Assembly (NCBI RefSeq): GCF_035918015.1 | Contig: NZ_CP109133.1 | Location: 1-36,119 of the forward strand | Source: Streptomyces sp. NBC_01754 | GTDB taxonomy: Bacteria; Actinomycetota; Actinomycetes; Streptomycetales; Streptomycetaceae | Reading direction: 5' to 3' | Length of the DNA stretch: 36,119 nucleotides | Shown: piece after piece, positions 29,179 to 36,119 of the stretch | How the letters are laid out: the number at the start of each line of letters is the position of its first letter | Position numbering within the stretch: position 1 is the first letter of the stretch | Notes under the pieces: generated by a model | What the model was told of the DNA's origin: nothing | Databases searched by the model: none | Seen by the model: the letters and a program-made list of their open reading frames with translations, nothing else | Position numbers and translations under genes: made by a program

Positions 29179-30750
29179 ATGAGTGAAGAAAACAGCGTGG
29201 AAGCACTGCTGGAAGAGGCCCGTCTCGCCGCGGCGATGCCGCCCCCCGAGGAGCGGTTCCGGCTCCGGGAGGCGGCGGGTTTCTCCCGTGCGCACATCGC
29301 GGCCACGGTCGGCGTCGGACGGTCGACGATTGCGAACTGGGAGACCGGCGTCTCCGACCCGACCCCGCCCGCCCGCTTGCCCTATCTGCGGATTTTGAAG
29401 GGCCTCGCCGAGATCTACCCCGCCCCCGCCGGCCCCGGGGACCCGATCGCGGGGTTGTTCGCCTCTCCCTCGCCGCCCGTGCCGACCGCCCCGCCCGTCC
29501 CGGCGGCGTTCACCAGCATGGAGACGCTGCGGGGTCCGGACGGCCGCGCGATCGAGGGCGACCCCGGCCCGTGCGTCCGCTGCGGTGTCGAGACGACCTA
29601 CCAGTCCACCGACGGCCAACCCCTCCACTCCGGCGCCCTGTGCCAACCCACCACCCCGGCCCCGACAGCGGTGACCCCCGCCGCTGCTCCCGTTGTTGCT
29701 GCTGCTGCGGTGCCACCGGTTCCGGCTCCGGTTCCGACCCGGCCGCAGCGCCGGTCGAAGTCCGCTGACCGCGCCCAGGCCGAGCTGGCCGCCCTCATCG
29801 GCCGCGCGGTCCAGGAGGAGGCCGAGCGCGCCGGCGGTGACGAGGAAGCCGCGGTGAAGGCGTTGATCAAGCGGGCGATCCCCGACGTCATGCACCTCTT
29901 CAACGAAACCCGCGCGAGCGCCCGTTACGACTACACCGCCTACCCGGTACTCCCCGACATCCTGAAGAAGCCCTCGAAGAAGGACCCGGACCAGATCTGG
30001 GAGGCCCGCCCCCGCTTCCACCACCCCGGCTACTCGATCAAGACCCCCGGTGATGTCCGGGTGACCGCCCTCGACGTCAACGCCGCCTACCTGTCGGCGC
30101 TCAAGTGCTGGTTGCCGATCGGGAAGCTGGAGCACACCACCGGCGCGGACGGCGTCGGCCCGAAGCGCGCCGGAGTCCACCTGATCACCCCCGCCGAATG
30201 GACTCACCCACACCTCCCCGACCCCATCGGGGACCGCGACGAGCCCGGCGCACTGTGGGTCACCGACGCGACCCTGCGCCTTCTCCAGCGCCTTTCCGGC
30301 CCGAGGTACGGGCTGACCGAAGCGCCCGTGATCCACGAATCGTGGACATCGGGCGCGACGGAGAATTTCCTCGACGCCCTGCGCAAGCTGCTGTCCGCCG
30401 CCCGCGAAGAAGCTATTACCGCAGGGGACACCCTGACGCTGGAATACGTGAAATCCATGTACAGCAAGTTCATCTCGACGATGGGGGAGTCGATCCACAA
30501 CCGGGAGATGGTCCGCCCGGACTGGATGCACAACATTCATTCCCAGGCGTACGCGAACCTGTGGGGCAAGGCATACAAGGCGCACACGTCCGGGCTCGAC
30601 GTCGTCGCGATGATGGGCACCGACGAACTCCACGTCACCGGCGACTGGCGGCAGGTGTTCACCGAGGGCCGGGGCGTCGCCCAGATGAAGATCAAGCACG
30701 GCGACGGCAAGGCGTCCGGTGAATACACCGTCGGACAGGTGCGCGGCTGA
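29179..30750 (+). CDS. tap: Telomere-associated protein (Tap-like)
   Basis: The product is 523 residues. The N-terminal helix-turn-helix (about 24-75) includes RAHIAATVGVGRSTIANWE. A CVRC...C cluster lies at 132-155, and a Pro/Ala linker runs to about 195. The C-terminal domain (about 235-520) carries a polymerase-like motif A, VTALDVNAAYLSAL with D299, a motif B-like K425/Y428 segment in YVKSMYSKF, and an acidic GTDEL around D482. Streptomyces Tap proteins bind telomere hairpins, recruit Tpg and have polymerase/primase activity; this one is shorter than the chromosomal version. The stop overlaps the tpg start by one base. The unusual telomere sequence suggests that this Tap has its own specificity. 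Confidence 0.82.
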   Translation: MSEENSVEALLEEARLAAAMPPPEERFRLREAAGFSRAHIAATVGVGRSTIANWETGVSDPTPPARLPYLRILKGLAEIYPAPAGPGDPIAGLFASPSPPVPTAPPVPAAFTSMETLRGPDGRAIEGDPGPCVRCGVETTYQSTDGQPLHSGALCQPTTPAPTAVTPAAAPVVAAAAVPPVPAPVPTRPQRRSKSADRAQAELAALIGRAVQEEAERAGGDEEAAVKALIKRAIPDVMHLFNETRASARYDYTAYPVLPDILKKPSKKDPDQIWEARPRFHHPGYSIKTPGDVRVTALDVNAAYLSALKCWLPIGKLEHTTGADGVGPKRAGVHLITPAEWTHPHLPDPIGDRDEPGALWVTDATLRLLQRLSGPRYGLTEAPVIHESWTSGATENFLDALRKLLSAAREEAITAGDTLTLEYVKSMYSKFISTMGESIHNREMVRPDWMHNIHSQAYANLWGKAYKAHTSGLDVVAMMGTDELHVTGDWRQVFTEGRGVAQMKIKHGDGKASGEYTVGQVRG

Positions 30751-31325
30751 TGGCCGGCCGCTGGAAGGACTTCGGCCACTACGGAGCCACGGGCGCCCCC
30801 GGGGCCGAAGCCCTCGGCATCGCCATCGAGGGCATGGTGAGCGGTATCGCGTCCCCGGTCGATACCGACCGGGGCCTGGCCGCCCGCCTGACCTACCTCA
30901 CGAAGTCGGACGCGGGGTACGAAGCGATGGACCGCGCCGGCGTCCACGTCTCCCCACGCACCCTCATGGCCTGGCTCGCCGAGGAGCGCACCCCGAACCG
31001 CGCCAACCGGAGCCGCCTCGACGCCGCCTACTGGGACCTGCGCCGCCGCAACGTCGCCACCGACCTCAAACACCGGCTCAACAACGGGGGCCGCGGAACC
31101 CGCGTCGAGATCAACCCCGTCGACCAGACCGGCGTCGACCGCAAACACAGGCGCGACCTGTCCAGCCGCAGCGTCAACGTCCGGGGCATCTGGGACCGGG
31201 CCGTCGACGCCTGGATGAACGACGACCTCACCGAACTCGACGCCATCTGGGACGACATCATCGAAGACCTCGGCTCCGACTACGACGCCTACAGCCACGT
31301 CTCCTCCATCGGCTGGGCCGCCTGA
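30750..31325 (+). CDS. tpg: Terminal protein for linear replicon ends (Tpg-like)
   Basis: The product of 191 residues is close in length to known Tpg proteins (about 185). A helix-turn-helix lies at about 62-92 (HVSPRTLMAWLAEERTPNRA). A basic beta-like segment follows with T117 and T127 (GRGTRVEINPVDQTG); in known Tpg a threonine in this region carries the priming nucleotide, so these are candidates. The C-terminus is acidic and helical (MNDDLTELDAIWDDIIEDLG). Tpg attaches covalently to the 5' ends and primes filling of the 3' overhang. Gene order and overlap with tap support the assignment. The stop lies about 20 bp before the right subtelomeric repeat. Confidence 0.78.
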   Translation: MAGRWKDFGHYGATGAPGAEALGIAIEGMVSGIASPVDTDRGLAARLTYLTKSDAGYEAMDRAGVHVSPRTLMAWLAEERTPNRANRSRLDAAYWDLRRRNVATDLKHRLNNGGRGTRVEINPVDQTGVDRKHRRDLSSRSVNVRGIWDRAVDAWMNDDLTELDAIWDDIIEDLGSDYDAYSHVSSIGWAA

Positions 31326-32383
31326 ACCAGCGCCTCCCGCCCGGTTGGGCAAGCCTGGTCACCCGTTGGGCAAGCCCTGGCTTGCCCAACCGCCGCCGGG
31401 GCGACCCGCGGTGGCTCGGTGGGTTGTTCCGTGGGTTGCGCCCAGGGTTGTCTGCACAGGCGGACCGGTGGTTGCACCGGCGGTGAGACCGGCGGGGGAG
31501 TCGCCCGGTCCGGGTACCGCCTGTTTCCGCAGCTCAGACCCCGTGGGCAAGCCTCGTTCCGGCGCCGACACCTCTTTCCGCGCGGTAGCCGCGGAAGAGG
31601 TCCGGGGTCGGGGTGCGGGGGGCCTGTGGGTTGTGAGGTTCCAGCCGGTGAGGCTCCGGAGGCCGGCCCGGGTCTGACTCCGCCTCCTGAAGCGCTGTAC
31701 GCCTGTCTGCGTGGCGTTCGTGTGCCCGGTGCCCGTCGGGTCCGGGTGCCGGGTGTGCCGCGCCCACACGCACGCGTAGGGGCGCGCTCGGGCGCATGCC
31801 GACATCGGGTGCCGACACGGGTCGGCCGGGTTTCGGCTGTCACCGCCCGTTGTCACAGCCGGTGTCACAGCTCCGGTCGCAGTCCGGGTCACGGTCCGGC
31901 GGTTCCGGGTCCGGCTCCCAGGACACGTCGCCCCGCGGGACGGGCGGGCACCAGCTGATCCTCGGCGGGGACGGTCGGGAGGCGTTCCGCGGCGAGGCTG
32001 GCGCGTGTCGGCGTACCGGCCTCACCGGGCGACACCCCGGGGTTGTCGACGGAAGCGGAAGCGGGTGCGGGTCCGGTGCCCAGCGGGCGGCGGTGGGTGG
32101 TCACCGGGCGATTCTCCGCCCGGAACTCGTCCCCACCGCCCCGGCCGGTGTCCCGACGGTGCTCAAGGCGCGGGTGTGCCGTGCTGCGTGCGTGGCGGTG
32201 GCCCGGCGGTGCCGGATGGCGGTCGGTGACGCCGACGAGCACCAGGAGGTGACCCTCGAAGGCCGGCGGTTTCCTCGGGTCGGACTTCCAACGGGGTGTC
32301 TCAGGGAAGTAGTCGGCACACACCGCACCCCTTGACCACCAGCCCTGACCTGCGGGCTCGCCCGTCCAGCCCGGCCCGGTGAG

Positions 32384-32479
32384 GCAAGTTGCAGGGCAAG
32401 TTGTGGAGCAAGTTGTAGAGCAAGTTGTAAGGCCAGTTGCAGGGCAAGTTGTGGAGCAAGTTGTAGGGCAAGTCGCAGG
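32384..32479. repeat. 12-bp tandem repeat, right copy (8 units)
   Basis: GCAAGTT recurs every 12 bp from 32384 to 32468, with a variant GCCAGTT at 32432 and GCAAGTC at 32468. The left copy has ten units, so copy number has changed since the duplication. Confidence 0.85.
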
Positions 32480-32579
32480 GCCGTCGGGGCCCGCCGAACC
32501 AGGGTTGCGCCGCTAGGGCGCTCGCCGTCCATCGTGCCGCCATCACCCGACCACCCCTGTCAGCCAAGGAGCCCTTGCT

Positions 32580-32786
32580 GTGCCCAGCCCTGTCCTGTTC
32601 GCTCTCGCCCTGACCGTCGTGCTGCTCCTGGTCGTGGTCGGTGTCCTGGTCCTGGCCGGGGTCGCGTACGTGGCCTACCGCCACCCCCGGCTGGAGAAGC
32701 CCATCAGCGTGGCCGCGACCGTGGCTACCGTTCTGGTAGCGGCCGTCGCGGCGGTGGCCGCGGTCGCGGTTCTGGCCGTGCGGTGA
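32580..32786 (+). CDS. Small two-helix membrane protein, right copy
   Basis: This 68-residue protein starts at a GTG after AAGGAG and is nearly identical to the product of 1515-1721. Helices lie at about 4-30 (LALTVVLLLVVVGVLVLAGV) and 44-67. The few changes relative to the left copy (S to T and VV to LA in helix 1) are conservative, which suggests selection on the protein. It runs in the direction of the right CRISPR array. The family is not recognised. Confidence 0.6.
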   Translation: MPSPVLFALALTVVLLLVVVGVLVLAGVAYVAYRHPRLEKPISVAATVATVLVAAVAAVAAVAVLAVR

Positions 32787-32819
32787 TCGAGCTGCGGGCT
32801 GCGGGCTGAGGAGGTGTTG

Positions 32820-32937
32820 CTGTGTTGGTGGTGGTTCGAGATAAGCCACCCAATATTACTGATTGGGTGTTATGTCTGTTTCGGTGAAAGTGTGTCAGGC
32901 GTGTGGGAGCGCGCGGTAACGTTCCAGGTCACGCAGT
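32820..32937 (+). promoter_or_regulatory. CRISPR leader, right
   Basis: This AT-rich segment ahead of the first repeat is the same as the left leader. It carries CACCCAAT (32847-32854) and ATTGGGTG (32862-32869) around a 7-bp centre. It probably holds the array promoter and the integration signals used by host Cas1-Cas2. Confidence 0.8.
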
Positions 32938-33515
32938 CTGCTCCCCGCGCCCGCGGGGATGGCCCCCAGGCCGAGCCGTCCTACCCACTGCTGTCGCCCT
33001 GCTCCCCGCGCCCGCGGGGATGGCCCTGGCTGTCGCTGCTCGACGGCACCCCGACCGTCCTGCTCCCCGCGCCCGCGGGGATGGCCCCCGGTGAGCCGTG
33101 AACCCGCTGTGAGTGGTGGACTGCTCCCCGCGCCCGCGGGGATGGCCCCCCGCCTCACCCCGGAGCACCCCGTACTGTGCCCTGCTCCCCGCGCCCGCGG
33201 GGATGGCCCCACGTCCGGCTTGTTGCTGGTGAGCATGACGGCCTGCTCCCCGCGCCCGCGGGGATGGCCCCAGCGTCACCTCGTTGCGGGCGCGGTTCAA
33301 GCGCTGCTCCCCGCGCCCGCGGGGATGGCCCCGGGGCGGGGCTATCGTTCATGCCGCCGGTGGCCTGCTCCCCGCGCCCGCGGGGATGGCCCCGAGCGGT
33401 GCCCTGATCTGAACTTTCGGGTCAGCTGCTCCCCGCGCCCGCGGGGATGGCCCCGGCAGGCGGCACAGAAGCGGAAGGAAGCGGTGCTGCTCCCCGCGCC
33501 CGCGGGTGTGGCAGC
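32938..33515 (+). CRISPR. Right main CRISPR array, type I-E-like
   Basis: Ten 29-nt repeats start at 32938, 32999, 33060, 33121, 33182, 33243, 33304, 33365, 33426 and 33487, with nine spacers of exactly 32 nt. Repeats start CTGCTCCCCGCGCCCGC and end GGGGATGGCCCC. The repeat at 32999 ends in T, and the last (33487-33515) is decayed in its second half. Orientation is from the leader toward the telomere. The leader-distal spacer (33455-33486) shares 20 contiguous bases with the plasmid's own DUF2637 gene at 13310-13329 and encodes the same peptide, AQKRKEA. Spacers differ from all left-array spacers. No cas genes are nearby. Confidence 0.97.
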
Positions 33516-33554
33516 AGCGACAGGCGCGGGTTCATGCCGGGGAGGAACCTACTG

Positions 33555-33803
33555 TCATGCCGGCGGTCGCTGTTGGGCGTCGCGGTGGTGGTGGGTGCGG
33601 CGGAGGTGGCGGTGTTCGCGGTGGTTGGTCCACCAGGTGAGGCGGTCGGAGGAGTCCTGGGGGAAGAGGGCCTGGAGGGACGTCGCGGTCAGGGTGAGGA
33701 CGAGGCAGATGATGATGCCCCACCAGGGGGCGCCGGCCATCGTGGTGGTCAGGCCGGACGCGGTGGTGACCGAGGCGGGTACCAGGTTCGGGGGGACAGC
33801 CAT
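33555..33803 (-). CDS. Small single-helix membrane protein
   Basis: This 82-residue protein has an ATG at 33803 preceded by AGCGAGG. A transmembrane helix about 26-46 (WWGIIICLVLTLTATSL) is followed by a tail rich in His and Arg (WWTNHREHRHLRRTHHHRD). The gene lies in the segment that splits the right CRISPR array and is divergent from the HTH gene. The family is not recognised; short membrane proteins with such His/Arg tails occur in Streptomyces mobile elements. Confidence 0.5.
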   Translation of the reverse strand: MAVPPNLVPASVTTASGLTTTMAGAPWWGIIICLVLTLTATSLQALFPQDSSDRLTWWTNHREHRHLRRTHHHRDAQQRPPA

Positions 33804-34023
33804 TTTCGGACCTCGCTCATGCTCTGTCTGCGGTCGCCCTGTGCGGTCGCTGAACATCAGCTTCGAGCGGTGCCGGGAGGTGCGGGAGTGGGAACGAAGC
33901 GTTCCCGAGAACTGTCAACAGCCCTTTTTCGTATGGGTGGTTCGCGCGTTGTTGCCTGGTCGGTGATGGAGGACAATCGGCTATCCGCACGCCGTGGGAA
34001 CGTGTGCGGTCACGGGGACGGAG

Positions 34024-35187
34024 ATGCGGATGGACGACTCCATACATGAGGGCGCGCCCGTGCCGGCCGCTGCCTACGCAGCGGCGCTGCGGGAGGCGGT
34101 GGGCGGTTTCACCGCCCGGGGAGGCACACAAAGGACGATCGCCTCGGCTGCCCATATCGCCCCGGCCACGCTCTCCCGGTACCTCAGTGGGGAACGTGTC
34201 GCGCCCCGCGGGTTTCTGCAGAGCCTGCGGTCATTCCTCGCTGAACAGGGCCAGCCTCTGGACGCGGAGACGTATGCGCGGCTGGACGGTCTGTGCGGGA
34301 TGGCGCATGCGGCCAGTGGCTCACCGGCCGTGCAGCTCTTACAACTCAGGGACGAAATCGCCCGTCTCGGCGAGGAACAGGGCCGGGCCCACCACATCGC
34401 CGAGACCCGCCTGGCCGAGCTGGAGGCCCAGACCAGCCTCCTCGCCCGCCAACTGCAGGAAGCACTCGACCGGGTCGAGAAGCAGAACGAGAGCCTGCGG
34501 CACGCCCAGGACTACACCCATCAGATCGAGGCCGAGCTCGCTGAACAGCAGGAGCAGGCCCACCTGCTGCGGCAGGAAGTCAGTGTTCTGCGTGAGCAGA
34601 ACCGACGGCTCGTCGAGGAGCAGACAGGAACGCTTCCCGAGGTGTCAACGCAGGCCAGCCACACCGAAGCCGTCCCCGTTCAGCGACAGAAGGCTGCAAC
34701 CGCTACAGATCCGTTCGGGACCCTTCCGCATCTCGACAGACCCGGCCGCCCTGCGCCCAAGCGGCCCAGCCCTGCCCTCTACACCCCTCCCTACTCCCTT
34801 GGTCCTGACCCCCGCGACTACTCCGCGGCCGACTACCTGTTGAAGCCGGCGAAGGCACGCGTCTTCTTCTGCATTGCCCTGACGACATACATGAGCTGGA
34901 TACTGTGGCTGGCGTTCTTGGTTGCGCTGGAGTCCGACCAGCGTCCCAGCGGCCCGGTACTGGATACGACTGCCGTAGTCGCTCTGGTGGTCCCATACCT
35001 CTTCCTGGGGCTGCTCTCGGGCCTAGGAAGGCTGGTCAGGGAAGGCATACCCAGGCTCTGCCGCTTGCTGCTCGCGGTTCAGGCCGTCACGTTCGCTGGG
35101 TGGATATCCGGACTCATGGGCCCCGTCTTCGTCATCGTGGGAGCGGACAGGGCCGCCCTGTGGATCGCCACCCAGGTCCTGCTGTAG
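34024..35187 (+). CDS. HTH, coiled-coil, membrane protein
   Basis: The product is 387 residues. An N-terminal Xre-like helix-turn-helix (about 15-75) contains TQRTIASAAHIAPATLSRYL. A long coiled coil follows at about 105-205 (LRDEIARLGEEQGRAHHIAE and onward), then a Pro-rich linker, and four hydrophobic helices between about 275 and 385 (CIALTTYMSWILWLAFLVAL is the first). Proteins with this HTH plus coiled coil plus membrane layout are common in Streptomyces and are thought to be regulators or defence-associated sensors, without firm function. The ATG at 34024 (or 34030) follows GGGGACGGAG. It sits between two parts of a CRISPR array, so it probably arrived by insertion or recombination. Confidence 0.8.
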   Translation: MRMDDSIHEGAPVPAAAYAAALREAVGGFTARGGTQRTIASAAHIAPATLSRYLSGERVAPRGFLQSLRSFLAEQGQPLDAETYARLDGLCGMAHAASGSPAVQLLQLRDEIARLGEEQGRAHHIAETRLAELEAQTSLLARQLQEALDRVEKQNESLRHAQDYTHQIEAELAEQQEQAHLLRQEVSVLREQNRRLVEEQTGTLPEVSTQASHTEAVPVQRQKAATATDPFGTLPHLDRPGRPAPKRPSPALYTPPYSLGPDPRDYSAADYLLKPAKARVFFCIALTTYMSWILWLAFLVALESDQRPSGPVLDTTAVVALVVPYLFLGLLSGLGRLVREGIPRLCRLLLAVQAVTFAGWISGLMGPVFVIVGADRAALWIATQVLL

Positions 35188-35223
35188 GCAGGAGCCGGCC
35201 CCGTTAAGGACCGGTACCAGGTG

Positions 35224-35461
35224 CTGCTCCCCGCGCCCCGCGGGGATGGCCCCTACACCGAGAAGTGCGAGCTTCGAGAGATTCACTGCTCCCCGCGCCC
35301 GCGGGGATGGTCCCTGCGGCATGGATTGTCTTCCGGGACACTTCAACTGCTCCCCGCGCCGGCGCGGACGAGTTGCTCCCCTGTGTCTGCGGGGATGGCC
35401 CTCACATGGGCTCGTCGACGGTCGGCTCCTGGCCCTGTTCCCCGCGCCGCAGGGGTGGTCT
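35224..35461 (+). CRISPR. Right distal CRISPR remnant
   Basis: Repeats at 35224-35253 (one extra C), 35286-35314, a truncated one at about 35347-35363 and decayed ones at 35373-35402 and 35435-35461. Spacers are 35254-35285, 35315-35346 and 35403-35434. The last spacer is identical, in inverted orientation, to the oldest spacer of the left array (690-721). There is no leader. It appears to be the old end of the right array, separated from its newer part by the 1.7-kb segment 33516-35223. Confidence 0.93.
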
Positions 35462-36104
35462 GTGTATTTCTCGTTCGTGGAATTCGTGGTGTTATCCAGG
35501 GTGTTCTGTCCGGTGGTATGGATCGGTTTCAGAGTCCATCCCCATGGTTTTTGAAGCAGCGTCACCAATTCGCGCACCGCGCTTTGTTGCGACCTTCCGC
35601 ATTCGCTCCGATCCGACTCGTCAGGAACGGTCTGAACATGGGGCCGGTCACCTCTTTACTCCGCGCCTCGGTCGGGAAAGGAAAGCAGGTGCGCTCCACG
35701 CACTCAGAGAACCGGGAGGGGTGGCACAGAATCCCAATCCCTACCCAGGCCTGAGTCATGATGCACTGCGGGTCGGTTTAGAAGGGAGGGGTGGGGTGGA
35801 TCCCCAATCCGCACCCCGGTCACGGTAGTGATGCAGGATCAGAACCCAGGCCACCGAAGCCGAATGGCCGCACGCCGACCGGACCGCCCCCTCCCTGTTG
35901 CCAGCAGCCCGCGCAGCGGGCCGTCCTGTAGGCGGAGCCGGAAGGAGCAGCACCCGACCACCCGTCACCACCGGTCCCGGCGCGGAGCGTCGGGACCAGG
36001 CCGACCACCCACCCGTCTTATGAATTCCGGAGGAATTCATAAACAATTCCGGAGGAATTGTTTAAAAGCCCGTAGGGCTTTATCGTCTTTACGATCCGTA
36101 GGAT
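35364..36104. repeat. Right terminal inverted repeat
   Basis: Inverted counterpart of 20-761, with scattered differences. It includes the oldest CRISPR repeats and shared spacer, about 0.55 kb without a supported gene, and the telomere palindromes. The last 12 bases of the window (36108-36119) lie beyond the outermost hairpin and do not match the left end. Confidence 0.93.
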
Positions 36105-36107
36105 CGT
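36018..36107. other. Right telomere palindromes with GNA triloops
   Basis: On the plus strand, the strand that ends 3' here, hairpins are: 36018-36042 (11-bp stem, loop GGA), 36041-36063 (10-bp stem, loop GGA), 36065-36081 (7-bp stem AAAGCCC, loop GTA) and 36091-36107 (7-bp stem ACGATCC, loop GTA). A smaller stem ATCGT/ACGAT lies at 36082-36095. The run of GNA triloops is the structural hallmark of Streptomyces 3' overhangs, while the sequence itself is not the archetypal one. Confidence 0.83.
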
Positions 36108-36119
36108 GCGTCGTTCCTC

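Larger units (their letters stand above)
31347..32937. repeat. Subtelomeric inverted repeat, right copy
   Basis: Inverted counterpart of 1364-2854. It contains, from the inside outward, a 12-bp-arm inverted repeat at 31365-31390 (GTTGGGCAAGCC), a 126-bp segment absent from the left copy (about 31615-31740), about 0.6 kb without a recognisable gene, the 12-bp tandem repeat, the small membrane-protein gene and the CRISPR leader. Confidence 0.92.

Noticed and set aside
1..36119. Search for cas genes, integrase, transposase, toxin-antitoxin pair, tRNA or rRNA
   Set aside because: None was found by reading the translated frames. The HTH membrane gene at 34024 and the kinase at 22383 were considered as Cas-related or toxin and lack the needed motifs.

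Overview
The window looks like an almost complete Streptomyces-type linear plasmid of about 36 kb. The evidence is very high GC with GC-rich third codon positions, terminal inverted repeats carrying hairpin telomeres, a Tap/Tpg-like telomere pair beside a TtrA-like helicase, an FtsK-type TraB translocase with a DUF2637 (Spd-like) membrane protein, a WhiB-family regulator, ParA partitioning, and a replication gene with internal iterons next to a DnaB-like helicase. No chromosomal housekeeping genes, tRNAs, rRNAs, integrase, transposase or cas genes were seen.

Ends (1-3.3 kb and 31.3-36.1 kb). Each end carries a terminal inverted repeat (20-761 and 35364-36104) that starts in short AT-rich palindromes. 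On the 3' strand these fold into hairpins with GNA triloops. Inside the terminal repeat is a type I-E-like CRISPR array whose leader faces the plasmid centre. Next comes a second, longer inverted repeat (1364-2854 and 31347-32937) holding the leader, a small two-helix membrane protein and a 12-bp tandem repeat. The two arrays share their oldest spacer but differ in the rest. The right array is split by a 1.7-kb segment carrying an HTH/membrane protein gene. The oldest spacer of the main right array shares a 20-nt core with this plasmid's own DUF2637 gene, which suggests that the arrays target related plasmids using host Cas proteins.

Left interior (3.3-7.7 kb, minus strand). A replication operon of small protein, winged-helix initiator with four internal palindromic iterons, and DnaB-like helicase is followed by a GntR regulator and a glycosyltransferase that overlap.

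Centre (8.3-22.9 kb, plus strand). A WhiB-led chain of overlapping tiny genes is followed by the conjugation region: DUF6197-like proteins, DUF2637 coiled-coil membrane protein, small membrane proteins, a proline-rich protein and TraB. An accessory set follows: Nudix hydrolase, RapZ-C-like protein, HEAGH protein and P-loop kinase. Several DNA repeat clusters here are candidates for the transfer locus.

Right interior (23-31.3 kb). ParA and a partner gene end beside a perfect 28-bp palindrome (candidate centromere). Next are the TtrA-like helicase and its upstream partner on the minus strand, and divergently the leaderless-looking tap-tpg pair that would replicate the telomeres.
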